Counted from the stretch's first letter, positions 33,687 to 44,333 are shown. The stretch is 64,000 bases of DNA from Idiomarina sp. (GCA_020832105.1 JAFIFH010000067.1:25158-89157); one strand, 5' to 3'. Notes: generated from the sequence alone by a model not told the origin. Translations and numbers: made by a program.

Positions 33687-35789
33687 ATGCAGCAGTACGG
33701 CGCGCTGAAAGACTTTTATCAGAACAATTGGCGACATATCAAAGGCATCGGCACGCCTATATTCGTGCTTGCGGTGCTGGCTATGGTTATTTTACCGATG
33801 CCACCCTTCCTGCTTGATACCTTGTTCTCGTTTAACATTACCTTATCGATGATCGTGCTGCTGGTGGCGGTTTACACCAAACGCCCGCTTGAATTCGCGG
33901 CCTTCCCCACTATTTTGCTGATAGCCACCTTGTTGCGTTTGGGCCTGAATATAGCCTCAACCCGGGTGGTTTTACTGCATGGTCATGAAGGGCCAGATGC
34001 GGCAGGTAACGTAATCGAAGCCTTTGGCAGCGTGGTTATTGGCGGCAACTACACGGTTGGTTTAGTGGTTTTCGCAATTTTAATCATTATTAACTTTGTG
34101 GTGATTACCAAAGGTGCAGGGCGGATCTCTGAAGTAACTGCTCGCTTTACCCTCGACGCGATGCCCGGTAAACAAATGGCCATTGATGCGGACTTAAACT
34201 CTGGCCTGATCTCTCAGGAAGATGCGAAGGCACGCCGTCAGGACGTCACCCGTGAAGCGGATTTCTATGGCTCGATGGACGGTGCCAGTAAGTTTGTGAA
34301 AGGGGATGCCGTCGCGGGCATCCTGATCCTGCTGATCAACCTGATCGGTGGGTTTATCATTGGGATGGTGCAGCATGACCTGAGCTTCGGTCAGGCAGTT
34401 GAGATATACACCACGCTCAGTATTGGTGACGGCCTGGCCGCGCAAATCCCTGCATTGTTGCTCTCCGTAGCAACTGCCATCGTGATTACTCGCGAAAATT
34501 CTGAAACCCAGCTCAGTGAACAGATGAACCTGCAGCTGATATCGAATCCGCGAATTCTAATCATTGCCTCGTTTATTCTGTTCTTCATGGGCGTGGTGCC
34601 TGGGATGCCGCATTTTGCGTTCCTCAGCATGGCGCTCGTTCTTGCGGCGATGGCGTACTTACGTATCCGCACGATGAAGGAAGAGACCCAGACCGAACTG
34701 GTGGTAGCGCAGAATAAAACCAATGCAGAGCACCTTGAGCCTGCGCAAAAAGAGATTGGCTGGGACGATGTGCATCAGGTCGACACCATTGGGCTCGAGG
34801 TTGGCTATCGACTGATCCCGATGGTAGACAAGTCTCAAGGGGGTGAACTGCTGGCACGAATCAAAGGGGTTCGTAAGAAGCTGTCTCAGGAACTTGGCTT
34901 TTTGGTGCCAGCGGTACATATCCGTGACAACCTCGATCTGGGCCCTAACCAGTATCGCATTACGCTAATGGGGGTGACCTTTGGTGAGGCCGAGATTCGC
35001 CCCGATTGGGAGATGGCGATCAACCCGGGCCAGGTGTTTGGTGAGCTGAAAGGCGAAAAAACCATGGACCCCGCATTTGGTCTTGAGGCCACCTGGATTC
35101 GTCCGGAAGAACGAGAACATGCGCAAACACTGGGTTATACCGTTGTTGATTCAGCGACCGTGATTGCCACCCACCTTAGCCAAATTCTGACCAACAATGC
35201 AGCGCAGTTGCTGGGTCACGAAGAAGGTCAGCAATTGCTGGATATGCTTGGCAAACAAACGCCTAAGTTATCAGAAGCGCTGGTGCCGGATACCTTGAGT
35301 CTTGCCGCTGTGGTAAAGGTACTCCAGAACCTGCTGAGTGAAGGGGTGCCGGTACGTGACTTCAGAACGGTTGCCCAGACCCTGGTTGAATACGGCGCGA
35401 AAAGTCAGGACACCGACGTGCTCACAGCGGCTACCCGTATCGCCTTGCGGCGTTTGATTGTGCAGGAAGCTGCTGGCGGCATGGACGAGTTACCCGTCAT
35501 AACCTTGGCGCCAGAACTGGAACAGATGTTGCATCAATCCATGCAGGCTGCGGGCAATGAAAGCGCCGGTATTGAACCTGGAATGGCAGAGAAAATTCAG
35601 CAGTCGTTACAGGAAGCACATCAACGTCAGGAAATGAATGGGCAGCCGTCTGTTTTACTGACCTCAGGGGTGCTACGCAATACGTTATCGCGCTTCATTC
35701 GCAATACGATTCCGGGCATGCATGTGCTGTCTTATCAGGAAGTACCGGACGATAAACAAATTCGCATCATGAGCTCAGTCGGCCAGTAG
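33687..35789 (+). CDS. flhA: flagellar type III export gate protein FlhA
   Basis: FlhA is the large membrane component of the flagellar protein export gate. The 700-residue protein has eight hydrophobic segments in the first 330 residues, the conserved FHIPEP-type loop region (AGRISEVTARFTLDAMPGKQMAIDADLNSG), and a large cytosolic domain binding export substrates and chaperones. It begins a new motility block. flhB, often directly upstream, is not here. Confidence 0.97.
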   Translation: MQQYGALKDFYQNNWRHIKGIGTPIFVLAVLAMVILPMPPFLLDTLFSFNITLSMIVLLVAVYTKRPLEFAAFPTILLIATLLRLGLNIASTRVVLLHGHEGPDAAGNVIEAFGSVVIGGNYTVGLVVFAILIIINFVVITKGAGRISEVTARFTLDAMPGKQMAIDADLNSGLISQEDAKARRQDVTREADFYGSMDGASKFVKGDAVAGILILLINLIGGFIIGMVQHDLSFGQAVEIYTTLSIGDGLAAQIPALLLSVATAIVITRENSETQLSEQMNLQLISNPRILIIASFILFFMGVVPGMPHFAFLSMALVLAAMAYLRIRTMKEETQTELVVAQNKTNAEHLEPAQKEIGWDDVHQVDTIGLEVGYRLIPMVDKSQGGELLARIKGVRKKLSQELGFLVPAVHIRDNLDLGPNQYRITLMGVTFGEAEIRPDWEMAINPGQVFGELKGEKTMDPAFGLEATWIRPEEREHAQTLGYTVVDSATVIATHLSQILTNNAAQLLGHEEGQQLLDMLGKQTPKLSEALVPDTLSLAAVVKVLQNLLSEGVPVRDFRTVAQTLVEYGAKSQDTDVLTAATRIALRRLIVQEAAGGMDELPVITLAPELEQMLHQSMQAAGNESAGIEPGMAEKIQQSLQEAHQRQEMNGQPSVLLTSGVLRNTLSRFIRNTIPGMHVLSYQEVPDDKQIRIMSSVGQ

Positions 35790-35809
35790 TGGATTGGGGG
35801 AGAAGTTAA

Positions 35810-37183
35810 GTGAAAATTAAACGCTTTTTTGGCAAAGACATGCGAACAGCCCTGGCTCAGGTCAAAGAGGTGCTAGGGCCTGACGCTGTTATTATGTCGA
35901 ACAAACGGGTCAATGGCGGTGTTGAGATTATGGCCGCTTTTGATCAGGAACCGGCAGCCAAACCTGCTTCGCGGGCAGCCCAACCACGCAATGGCGATGG
36001 TGAGATTCGCGGTGGCCGCATGAAACAGGAAGAAATCGCAGATTCACTCCAGGCATTACTCGCCCGTCAGCAACAAGAAGAACAGAATACGGAGCATACC
36101 CCAGCGCCCTCAGAACCGGCCAAGCTGGCACCGCAGCACGACGACCGGGATCAAGCCGGGCGCAGTACAAGGCGCGCATTTGATCAGGATGAAATGACCG
36201 GCCAGCGTCAGTTTGAGCCCAAAGCAGACAGTCAGTTCTCGCAGCGCTTGAGTGCACAGGACGCAACCATCAGCTCAATGAAGTCCGATATGTCGGCGAT
36301 TCGACAGCTGCTTGAAACTCAGGTTTCCGGGTTGATGTGGCAGGATATGGAACGCCGCGAACCAACCCGTGCCATGCTGATCAATAAACTCAGTAAGCTT
36401 GGCTTTACCGATGAAGTCGCTGATCAGATCAGCTGTTTTATCCCTGAAGGCCTGAGCGAAGAAGACGCCTGGGAGCAGACCCTCGATCTTATCCAGGGCC
36501 AGATAGGCACCACGCGCAATGACATTTTAAGTCAGGGCGGGGTGGTTGCGCTGGTCGGCCCTACCGGAGTTGGCAAGACAACCACGATTGCCAAGCTGGC
36601 GGCGCGCTATGCGCAAATTCACGGGCCTGACAGTGTTGCCCTGGTGACCACAGACACCTATAGAATTGCGGCAAGTGAGCAGTTACAAACCTACGCACGA
36701 ATTATTGGTTGTCCGATTAAAGTGGCGCGTGACGCAGAAGAGCTGAATGCTGTGTTGCTGCAGTTCAGACAGCGCCGGCTGGTGTTAATTGATACCGCAG
36801 GGATGGGCCAGCGCGACTTACGCCTTAGCGAGCAACTGTCGACGCTGATGGAGAACTCAAGACTACGCATTCGCCCATACCTGGTGCTTTCTTCTACTGC
36901 GCAGGCATCAGTGCAAAACGAAATTGTTCGCCAGTTTAAAAAAATACCACTGAGTGGGTGCATCTTTACCAAGCTTGATGAGTCGTTGAGCTTAGGTGAG
37001 GTCATTAGTACAGCCATTCATAACAGCTTGCCGATTAGTTACCTGACGGATGGTCAGCAAGTACCAGAAGATATCCAGATCGCCGATGCGCGCGTCTTGG
37101 TTCGTCAGGCTGCGGCCATGGAGGCCAACAGCAAGGAAGGGTCGCGTTACCAGGCGACAACTAAATCTACGCAGCAGTTATAA
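35810..37183 (+). CDS. flhF: flagellar SRP-like GTPase FlhF
   Basis: FlhF directs the flagellum to the cell pole. The 457 residues comprise an N-terminal basic segment (MKIKRFFGKDMRTALAQVKEVLGPDAVI), a low-complexity linker, and the SRP-type NG domain with P-loop GPTGVGKTTT at about 250-259, TTDTYRIAASEQL and DTAG. It starts with GTG; GGGGGAGAAG lies upstream. It is followed by flhG, its partner that limits flagellar number. Confidence 0.96.
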   Translation: MKIKRFFGKDMRTALAQVKEVLGPDAVIMSNKRVNGGVEIMAAFDQEPAAKPASRAAQPRNGDGEIRGGRMKQEEIADSLQALLARQQQEEQNTEHTPAPSEPAKLAPQHDDRDQAGRSTRRAFDQDEMTGQRQFEPKADSQFSQRLSAQDATISSMKSDMSAIRQLLETQVSGLMWQDMERREPTRAMLINKLSKLGFTDEVADQISCFIPEGLSEEDAWEQTLDLIQGQIGTTRNDILSQGGVVALVGPTGVGKTTTIAKLAARYAQIHGPDSVALVTTDTYRIAASEQLQTYARIIGCPIKVARDAEELNAVLLQFRQRRLVLIDTAGMGQRDLRLSEQLSTLMENSRLRIRPYLVLSSTAQASVQNEIVRQFKKIPLSGCIFTKLDESLSLGEVISTAIHNSLPISYLTDGQQVPEDIQIADARVLVRQAAAMEANSKEGSRYQATTKSTQQL

Positions 37184-37194
37184 GAGATAATGTG

Positions 37195-38064
37195 ATGGAT
37201 CAAGCAAGCGGCTTACGCAAAATGATGAAGCAAAGCATGGTCAAAGTGATTGCTGTGACCGGCGGCAAAGGTGGCGTGGGTAAAACTAACGTCTCGCTTA
37301 ATATGGCCGTGGCGATGGCTCAGCAAGGGCAACGTGTATTAGTCATGGATGCCGACCTTGGGCTTGCCAATGTCGATGTGATGCTCGGTATACGCGTGCG
37401 CCGCAATATCGCGCATGTGCTGGCCGGAGAGTGTGAACTGGAAGATATTCTGGTGCAAGGGCCTGCTGGCATTCAAATCGTGCCAGCGACCTCGGGGGCA
37501 CGCAATATGGTGGAACTGAGCGCTGCGGAACATGCGGGGCTGATTCGCGCCTTCAGTGCCCTGCAAGATGACTTTGATGTATTAATTATTGATACCGCAG
37601 CGGGTATTTCAGACATGGTGCTGAGTTTTTCCAGGGCCGCCCAGGACGTTGTGCTAGTGGTGTGTGATGAACCCACATCGATTACCGATGCCTACGCACT
37701 GGTCAAAGTATTGAGCCGTGAGCATGGTGTATTCCGCTTCAAAGTCATTGCTAACATGGTGCGTACCATGCGCGAAGGTCAGGTGTTGTTTAATAAACTG
37801 ACCAAAGTCACTGACCGCTTCCTGGATGTGGCGTTAGAGCTGGCCGCTATCGTGCCGTTCGACGAGAACCTGCGTAAATGTGTGCGCCGCCAGCAATTGA
37901 TTGTAGAAGCGGCACCGAAATCGCCATCATCACTGGCCTTTAAAGCCCTCGCTCACCGGGCGGCCCGCTGGCCAATCCAGGCCCAGGCGAGCGGTGATCT
38001 AGAATTCTTTATTGAAAAATTGGTACAAAAGCCGAGTGTGATGAAAGGGGTAGCTAATGAATAA
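37195..38064 (+). CDS. flhG: flagellar number regulator FlhG (FleN), MinD-like ATPase
   Basis: FlhG restrains FlhF and the master regulator so that one polar flagellum is made. The 289-residue ParA/MinD-type ATPase has the deviant Walker A GGKGGVGKTN at about 23-32, an N-terminal helix (residues 1-15, with DQASGLRKMM) that in the family activates FlhF GTPase, and the C-terminal membrane-targeting helix region. The ATG at 37195 directly follows an in-frame GTG. The gene overlaps fliA by 8 bases. Confidence 0.95.
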   Translation: MDQASGLRKMMKQSMVKVIAVTGGKGGVGKTNVSLNMAVAMAQQGQRVLVMDADLGLANVDVMLGIRVRRNIAHVLAGECELEDILVQGPAGIQIVPATSGARNMVELSAAEHAGLIRAFSALQDDFDVLIIDTAAGISDMVLSFSRAAQDVVLVVCDEPTSITDAYALVKVLSREHGVFRFKVIANMVRTMREGQVLFNKLTKVTDRFLDVALELAAIVPFDENLRKCVRRQQLIVEAAPKSPSSLAFKALAHRAARWPIQAQASGDLEFFIEKLVQKPSVMKGVANE

Positions 38065-38782
38065 AGCAGCAGCCTACGCAACAACGGCGGACAATCGCAC
38101 GCAGATAGTAGAGCAGCATACCAACCTGGTGAAGCGCATCGCGCACCATATGGTGGCGCGTTTGCCTGCCAGTGTGCAGGTCGATGATTTAATTCAGGCG
38201 GGCATGATTGGTCTACTGGAAGCCTCAGGCAATTTTGATCATGGCAAAGGCGCGAGTTTCGAAACCTTCGCGGGGATCCGAATTCGCGGGGCGATGCTGG
38301 ATGAAATACGCCGCGGAGACTGGGCCCCACGCTCGGTGCATCGTAACGGCCGGATGATCGCTGAAGCCATTCGAGCTGTGGAAGCACAAACCGGCCGCGA
38401 TGCCCGTGACGTGGAAGTGGCGGAAAAGCTGGAGATGGGGCTGGCCGAATATCATCATATTCTGAACGATGTACGCTCCGGGCGAATGATTGGTATTGAA
38501 GATTTAGGCGTGACGGACGATGTATTACTATCGGACAAGCAGGACGCGTCTTTTGATGGTCCGTTTAATGATATTGAGCAAGATGCCTTTCAAAACGCAC
38601 TGGCAGGCACAATTCGGACTTTGCCTGAGCGCGAAGCACTGGTATTGTCCCTCTACTATGATGAAGAGCTTAACCTGAAAGAAATAGGTGAAGTGCTTGG
38701 TGTCAGTGAATCCCGGGTCAGTCAGATTCATAGTCAGGCCATGGTGCGGCTAAAATCGCGCATGCAGGACTGGACCCTGTAA
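38057..38782 (+). CDS. fliA: flagellar sigma factor sigma-28
   Basis: FliA directs RNA polymerase to late flagellar and chemotaxis promoters; the eight sigma-28 sites in this window are its expected targets. The 241 residues contain region 2 (VQVDDLIQAGMIGLLEA, FETFAGIRIRGAMLDEIR), region 3 and region 4 HTH (LKEIGEVLGVSESRVSQIHSQA). The start overlaps flhG, giving tight coupling. The normal anti-sigma partner FlgM is not in the window. Confidence 0.97.
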   Translation: MNKAAAYATTADNRTQIVEQHTNLVKRIAHHMVARLPASVQVDDLIQAGMIGLLEASGNFDHGKGASFETFAGIRIRGAMLDEIRRGDWAPRSVHRNGRMIAEAIRAVEAQTGRDARDVEVAEKLEMGLAEYHHILNDVRSGRMIGIEDLGVTDDVLLSDKQDASFDGPFNDIEQDAFQNALAGTIRTLPEREALVLSLYYDEELNLKEIGEVLGVSESRVSQIHSQAMVRLKSRMQDWTL

Positions 38783-38903
38783 CGCATGCTTTGCATGGTG
38801 CACAATAATAATTACATTTCGTGGGGTACCTTCGGTGCCTTGTTGCTTTTGATCAACGGCATGCCATGCATGCCCTACCAATATGACCTCAGTGGAGGGT
38901 ACT

Positions 38904-39287
38904 TTGAATAAAAGTATGAAAATTTTGGTCGTGGACGACTTCTCCACGATGCGCCGTATCATTAAAAATCTTCTGCGTGACCTGGGCTTTAGCAATATCG
39001 ATGAAGCGGATGATGGCACCACCGCATTACCGATGCTGCAAAATGGTGATTTTGATTTCGTGGTGACCGACTGGAACATGCCGGGTATGCAGGGCATCGA
39101 CTTGTTGCGAGCTATCCGCGCAGACGATGAATTGAAGGATATCCCGGTGTTGATGGTTACCGCTGAAGCTAAGCGTGAACAAATCATTGAGGCAGCGCAA
39201 GCCGGCGTCAACGGATATATAGTAAAACCTTTCACTGCAGCCACTTTAAAAGAGAAGCTGGAAAAAGTTTTTGAGCGACTGGGGTAA
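38904..39287 (+). CDS. cheY: chemotaxis response regulator CheY
   Basis: CheY-P binds the flagellar switch. The single receiver domain of 127 residues has the acidic pair in [10 protein letters not shown], phospho-acceptor Asp56 (VTDWNMPG), Thr in MVTAEA and Lys in IVKPFT. I choose a TTG start at 38904, because GTGGAGGG is correctly placed for it and the resulting [12 protein letters not shown] matches relatives. An ATG at 38883 lies upstream of that ribosome site; ATG 38916 is the next alternative. Confidence 0.95.
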   Translation: MNKSMKILVVDDFSTMRRIIKNLLRDLGFSNIDEADDGTTALPMLQNGDFDFVVTDWNMPGMQGIDLLRAIRADDELKDIPVLMVTAEAKREQIIEAAQAGVNGYIVKPFTAATLKEKLEKVFERLG

Positions 39288-39293
39288 TCTGTA

Positions 39294-40061
39294 ATGGGGG
39301 ATACAATAGGGACTGACTCCGAGTCAATTACGCTCGAGCAGGCCAGACACCTGGTTACCTTGTTAGAAGCAGGAGATCAGGAAGAGGCAGATCAGTACTT
39401 TCTTGGTTTGAGCGATAAATCCAGCGAAGGATTGTTCAACTCGGTTGGTCGCTTGACCCGGCAACTGCACGACTCCTTGCATGACTTCCAACTCGATCCG
39501 CGTATTGAAAAAATGACCGCGGATGATCTTCCTGACGCGCAGAACCGTTTGCAGTACGTTATTGAGCGTACTGAAGATGCGGCAAACCGCACCATGGATG
39601 CTGTGGAGGCGAGTTTACCGCTTGCCGACAACCTCAGTACCAGGTTGAATGACATTGCCCCAGAGTGGGAAAAGCTAATGAGCCGGGATATTGAGCTCAG
39701 TGAATTTAAAGCTCTGTGTCATCAGGTCGATAAGTTTATGAAGCAGGCTCAGGGTGACGCAACACACCTGCAGGGTTTACTCACGGAAGTGCTCATGGCA
39801 CAGGATTTCCAGGACCTTACCGGTCAGGTGATTCGAAGAGTGATTGAGCTGGTGCAGGAAGTGGAAGTTAGCCTGATAGAGCTGCTAAGGGTCTTTGGCG
39901 ATCAGGAACGCGCCAGAGCAGAGCGAAGTCATACAGATAATAAGAAAATAAGTAGCAACTCAACTAAGGCTGAAGGGCCGATAATTAATCCTGACGAACG
40001 CGACGATGTGGTCACAGGACAAGATGAGGTTGACGACTTATTGTCCAGTTTAGGATTCTAG
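39294..40061 (+). CDS. cheZ: CheY-P phosphatase CheZ
   Basis: CheZ accelerates dephosphorylation of CheY-P. The 255-residue helical protein has the catalytic segment MAQDFQDLTGQVIRR (Asp174 and Gln178 correspond to E. coli Asp143 and Gln147) and the C-terminal CheY-binding peptide DEVDDLLSSLGF after a flexible linker. It sits 6 bases after cheY and 13 before cheA. Confidence 0.96.
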   Translation: MGDTIGTDSESITLEQARHLVTLLEAGDQEEADQYFLGLSDKSSEGLFNSVGRLTRQLHDSLHDFQLDPRIEKMTADDLPDAQNRLQYVIERTEDAANRTMDAVEASLPLADNLSTRLNDIAPEWEKLMSRDIELSEFKALCHQVDKFMKQAQGDATHLQGLLTEVLMAQDFQDLTGQVIRRVIELVQEVEVSLIELLRVFGDQERARAERSHTDNKKISSNSTKAEGPIINPDERDDVVTGQDEVDDLLSSLGF

Positions 40062-40074
40062 GAGCAGCGAGCGC

Positions 40075-42183
40075 ATGACCTTTGATGTAGATGAAGATAT
40101 TCTACAGGACTTTCTAATTGAGGCGGGGGAAATCCTCGAACAGCTCTCAGAACAGCTGGTTCAACTTGAAAATGACCCGGACAATCGTGATCTCCTTAAT
40201 GCGATTTTCCGCGGCTTCCACACCGTCAAAGGCGGTGCTGGATTTTTGTCACTGACTGAGCTGGTGCATACCAGTCACGCCGCTGAGAACGTATTTGATA
40301 CCTTGCGCAACGGCCAGCGCAGCGTTAGCGCTGAGCTGATGGACGTGATCCTGCAGGCATTGGACACCATCAATGCCCAGTTCGCTCAGGTGCAAGCCCG
40401 TGACGAGCCAGTTCCGGCAACCCAGCAATTGATTGATACCCTGGAAAAGCTGAGCCGCCCTGAAAGTGAAGATCAGGCTGCGCCAGCAACCGCCCAATCG
40501 ACACCCGTAGAGACTGACAGCAAAGTGTCCGGTGATGGGGGGGTTGATGATATCACCGATGATGAATTCGAATCCCTGTTAGATGAATTGCATGGTGCCA
40601 AAGGAGCGCCGGGTAAATCAGCGCCTACCAATCAACCAGCTGCGCCTGGCAATACAGCGACTAAAAGCTCGGGCCAGGAAGATTTCACCGACGACGAATT
40701 TGAAGCCCTGCTTGATGACCTCCATGGCAAAGGCAAGATAGGTTCCGTCGAGGCTGCGCCAAGCAAGCCTAGCGCAACTGTAGCAAAACCAAGCAATGGC
40801 AACGAGAATGAAATTAGCGATGATGAATTTGAAGCATTGCTGGATGATTTGCATGGCAAAGGCAGTTTTAAAGCCGCGGCAGTAAGCGCTGACAAGGCGA
40901 GTAAGCCAGAGCCTGCGAAGGTCAGCAAAGCAGAACCTGTACAGCCGGCAAAAACCGCTGCAGCGCCTGCACCTGCCAAACCCGCCGCGGCTAAAACAGC
41001 AGCGGCTGGGGGGGAAACCACGGTCCGTGTAGATACCAAACGCCTCGATGAAATCATGAATATGGTGGGCGAGTTGGTGCTTGTGCGAAATCGTTTATTG
41101 AGTATCGATAGTAAGCAAAACATCGAAGACGAAGAACTGAGTAAAACCATTGCCAACCTGGACGTGGTCACCGGCGACCTGCAAGGCGCGGTGATGAAAA
41201 CCCGGATGCAGCCAATTAAAAAAGTATTCGGCCGTTTCCCTCGGGTGGTACGTGATCTGGCGCGCACATTAAAGAAAGAAATTAACCTTGAGCTTGCCGG
41301 TGAAGACACTGATTTGGACAAAAACCTGGTGGAAGCACTAGCCGACCCATTGGTTCACTTGGTGCGCAACGCAGTGGATCATGGCATCGAGATGCCAGAC
41401 GTGCGTGAAAAATCAGGCAAGTCGCGAGTGGGCAGCGTGATGTTATCGGCGTCCCAAGAAGGTGACCATATTCTGCTCACCATCGCAGATGACGGTGCTG
41501 GCATGGACGCGGATAAGCTTAAGCGTATCGCTATCAGTAAAGGGGTGCTGGACGAAGACACCGCCTCACGGATGAGCGATGAGGAAGCCTATAACCTGAT
41601 TTTTGCCGCCGGTTTCTCCACTAAAACCGAGATCTCGGACGTGTCTGGCCGCGGTGTCGGTATGGACGTGGTAAAAACTAAGATCAATCAACTCAACGGT
41701 TCGATCAGAATTGACTCTGAGATGGGGCGGGGTACGACCTTACAAATCAAGGTGCCATTAACCCTGGCAATCCTGCCCACTTTAATGGTGCTGGTTGCTA
41801 AACAGGCATTTGCGTTGCCGCTGGCACAGGTCAGCGAAATCATTGGTCTGGATAAGAACCTGATCAATACCGTTGATGGTCAACGCACGATGATTGTGCG
41901 CGAGAAAGCCATTCCGTTGTTTTATCTGGAGCATTGGCTGAAGCGTGGTGCAGATCGCTCAGTACGGCCGTCAGTGGGTCACGTGGTCGTAGTACAATTA
42001 GGGCCGTTGCAGGTAGGTTTTGTGGTAGATGGCCTGATTGGCCAGGAAGAGGTGGTGATTAAGCCGCTAGATAAATTGCTGCAGGGCACGCCGGGTATGG
42101 CGGGCGCGACCATTACCAGTGACGGTGGTATCGCACTGATCCTGGATACTCCGAACTTACTTAAACACTACGCGAAGCGTTAA
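40075..42183 (+). CDS. cheA: chemotaxis histidine kinase CheA
   Basis: CheA is the kinase of the receptor array. The 702 residues comprise the Hpt domain with phospho-His49 ([10 protein letters not shown]), a long Ala/Pro/Lys linker (about 130-315), the dimerisation helices ([16 protein letters not shown]), the ATPase domain ([29 protein letters not shown]), and the CheW-like regulatory domain. A classical P2 domain is not evident: the linker instead has three copies of DDEFE(A/S)LLD(D/E)LHG at about 162-174, 206-218 and 249-261. Confidence 0.97.
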   Translation: MTFDVDEDILQDFLIEAGEILEQLSEQLVQLENDPDNRDLLNAIFRGFHTVKGGAGFLSLTELVHTSHAAENVFDTLRNGQRSVSAELMDVILQALDTINAQFAQVQARDEPVPATQQLIDTLEKLSRPESEDQAAPATAQSTPVETDSKVSGDGGVDDITDDEFESLLDELHGAKGAPGKSAPTNQPAAPGNTATKSSGQEDFTDDEFEALLDDLHGKGKIGSVEAAPSKPSATVAKPSNGNENEISDDEFEALLDDLHGKGSFKAAAVSADKASKPEPAKVSKAEPVQPAKTAAAPAPAKPAAAKTAAAGGETTVRVDTKRLDEIMNMVGELVLVRNRLLSIDSKQNIEDEELSKTIANLDVVTGDLQGAVMKTRMQPIKKVFGRFPRVVRDLARTLKKEINLELAGEDTDLDKNLVEALADPLVHLVRNAVDHGIEMPDVREKSGKSRVGSVMLSASQEGDHILLTIADDGAGMDADKLKRIAISKGVLDEDTASRMSDEEAYNLIFAAGFSTKTEISDVSGRGVGMDVVKTKINQLNGSIRIDSEMGRGTTLQIKVPLTLAILPTLMVLVAKQAFALPLAQVSEIIGLDKNLINTVDGQRTMIVREKAIPLFYLEHWLKRGADRSVRPSVGHVVVVQLGPLQVGFVVDGLIGQEEVVIKPLDKLLQGTPGMAGATITSDGGIALILDTPNLLKHYAKR

Positions 42184-42191
42184 GGTTAGCC

Positions 42192-43448
42192 ATGACCGTT
42201 CGTGTATTGGTTGTTGATGATTCAAGTTTTTTCCGTCGTCGGGTGAGCGAAATCTTAGCCGCGGACCCGGATATTGAAGTGATTGGCACCGCCGCTGATG
42301 GTGCGATTGCGGTGGAGCAAACCAAAGCGTTACGCCCCGATGTGATTACCATGGACATCGAAATGCCGGTGCTCGATGGGATCAGTGCGGTACGCCAGAT
42401 TATGGCGAGTTGTCCAACGCCGATTCTGATGTTCAGCTCATTAACCCACGATGGTGCTCGCGCCACTTTGGACGCATTAGAGGCCGGCGCGCTCGACTTT
42501 TTACCGAAGAAGTTTGAAGACATTGCGCGTAATCGCGATGAGGCCACCCATGTATTACAACAACGGGTTAAGGCCATTGGGCGTAAACGGGTGCAAACAC
42601 AGCGGCCTGCCCCAGGTAGTAGCTCGCTGAGTCAGCGCAGTCCGGTACCGCCAACGGCAGCAGCCCGCAATACAACTGCCTTTGGTTCGCGCCCAGCGAC
42701 GCCTGCGCAAAGCAGAACCGCAGCGCCACGGCCGTCAACCTTGGCGCATACCAGCCAAAGTGCGGCACTAAGCCGCCGGGGGCAACCTGAGTCACGGGCC
42801 ACGGCAGCGTCTGTTCATTCGGCTGAGCCCGCGCACAAGCTGACTCAGTTAACTGGCAACAGTCGTTATAAATTACTGGCCATTGGCACGTCAACCGGCG
42901 GTCCGGTGGCACTGCAAAGTATTCTGACCCAGTTACCGGCTAACTTTCCTTATCCGATAGTGCTGGTACAGCATATGCCGGCGGCGTTTACCAAGGCATT
43001 TGCCCAGCGGCTCAACGGTTTGTGCAAGATTGAAGTATGTGAAGCCGCAGACGGCGACATTTTACGCCCCGGTGTGGCGTATCTGGCCCCCGGTGGCATG
43101 CAAATGCTGGCCGACGGGCGTAGTGCACAGGCACGCTTGCGCATCCGCAGTGACGATAGTGACCGTATTACCTACCGGCCAAGTGTAGATTTAACCTTTG
43201 CATCGCTGAGTAAGGTGTATGGAGGGGACGTGCTTGGAGTAATCCTGACCGGCATGGGTGCCGATGGCCGTGAAGGCTGCCGGATGCTGCGTGAGCGGGG
43301 GGCGACCATTTGGGCGCAGGACCAGGAGTCATGCGTGGTGTATGGGATGCCGCAAGCAGTGACCAGCGCAGGGATAGCCACCCAGAGTTATCCACTGAAC
43401 CAGATGGCGGCAAAAATTTTAGCCGAAGTCGGCTTTAGCGCGGCGTAA
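42192..43448 (+). CDS. cheB: chemotaxis glutamate methylesterase CheB
   Basis: CheB removes methyl groups from chemoreceptors when phosphorylated by CheA. It has an N-terminal receiver domain with Asp55 (VITMDIEMP), a long Ser/Ala/Pro-rich linker (about 135-215), and the C-terminal esterase with catalytic Ser234 (IGTSTGGP), His261 (VQHMP) and Asp358 (GMGADGREG). The 418-residue length exceeds E. coli (349) because of the linker. No cheR accompanies it in this operon. Confidence 0.96.
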   Translation: MTVRVLVVDDSSFFRRRVSEILAADPDIEVIGTAADGAIAVEQTKALRPDVITMDIEMPVLDGISAVRQIMASCPTPILMFSSLTHDGARATLDALEAGALDFLPKKFEDIARNRDEATHVLQQRVKAIGRKRVQTQRPAPGSSSLSQRSPVPPTAAARNTTAFGSRPATPAQSRTAAPRPSTLAHTSQSAALSRRGQPESRATAASVHSAEPAHKLTQLTGNSRYKLLAIGTSTGGPVALQSILTQLPANFPYPIVLVQHMPAAFTKAFAQRLNGLCKIEVCEAADGDILRPGVAYLAPGGMQMLADGRSAQARLRIRSDDSDRITYRPSVDLTFASLSKVYGGDVLGVILTGMGADGREGCRMLRERGATIWAQDQESCVVYGMPQAVTSAGIATQSYPLNQMAAKILAEVGFSAA

Positions 43449-43478
43449 ACACTGAGCAATTCGATACAGGAGCATAGG

Positions 43479-44333
43479 GTGATAGTCTGGGCAATAGCCA
43501 ATCAAAAGGGTGGGGTAGGAAAAACCACCACCACAGTCAGCCTTGGCGGGATGCTCGCCGAGCGTGGCAAGCGTGTGCTTTTGATTGACACTGATCCCCA
43601 TGCCTCACTGACCTACTACTTTAATATTGATGACGAAGATGGTGGCGCCACGCTGTACGACTTATTCATGCTTGGCAAAGATGTCAGCAAAGAGCAGGTA
43701 GCAGAAGCGATTCGCCCGACCCGCTTTGATAACCTGGCGGTGATGCCGGCAACCATGGCTTTGGCCACGCTGGATCGTAAATTAGGACCACAAAGTGGTA
43801 TGGGGTTGCTGCTGCGCCGGGTGCGCAAACTTCTTGCCGACGAATATGACTACATTTTAATTGATGTGCCACCGGTGTTAGGGGTGTTGATGATTAATGC
43901 ACTGGCGGCGGCGCATCGGGTGATTGTGCCGGTGCAAACGGAGTTCCTTGCTTTGAAGGGGCTGGACCGAATGATGAGCACGCTGAAAATGGTGCAAAGC
44001 TCGAAGGGGCTCAACCACGCGGTGACCATAGTACCGACGATGTACGATAAGCGCACCCGGGCATCGCTCGATGCGTATCAGCAGTTGCGCAAAACCCATG
44101 GGCGCCTGGTTTGGAACGGGATGATCCCCACCGATACCAAGTTTCGTGATGCGAGTACCGCACAAACCCCAATTTCACTGTATGCGAAAGGCTGCAGGGG
44201 GGCATTTGCGTATAACGGGTTGTTGACCAATTTGCTGGCCCAGGACGCGCAGGTGCTGGTTGAGAATACGTATGGCGCCGATACGAATACGCCGACGACT
44301 CGCTTTGATGCCGTACGTGGAGGTCAGTCATGA
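43479..44333 (+). CDS. parC: ParA-like ATPase ParC, polar positioning of chemotaxis arrays
   Basis: The 284-residue ParA-type ATPase has deviant Walker A KGGVGKTTTT at about 10-19, switch I/II segments LIDTDPHASL and ILIDVPPVLG. Between cheB and two cheW-type genes this is the position of ParC in Vibrio and Shewanella, where it forms a polar ATP-dependent gradient and recruits chemotaxis arrays. The start is GTG 43479 with AGGAG upstream. It overlaps parP by four bases. Confidence 0.9.
   Translation: MIVWAIANQKGGVGKTTTTVSLGGMLAERGKRVLLIDTDPHASLTYYFNIDDEDGGATLYDLFMLGKDVSKEQVAEAIRPTRFDNLAVMPATMALATLDRKLGPQSGMGLLLRRVRKLLADEYDYILIDVPPVLGVLMINALAAAHRVIVPVQTEFLALKGLDRMMSTLKMVQSSKGLNHAVTIVPTMYDKRTRASLDAYQQLRKTHGRLVWNGMIPTDTKFRDASTAQTPISLYAKGCRGAFAYNGLLTNLLAQDAQVLVENTYGADTNTPTTRFDAVRGGQS

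Noticed and set aside
40632-41321. 229-codon open frame on the minus strand inside cheA
   Set aside because: It is the complement of the Ala/Lys/Pro-rich linker and ATPase region of cheA, has no ribosome site and has a Ser/Ala/Pro-rich translation typical of shadow frames.
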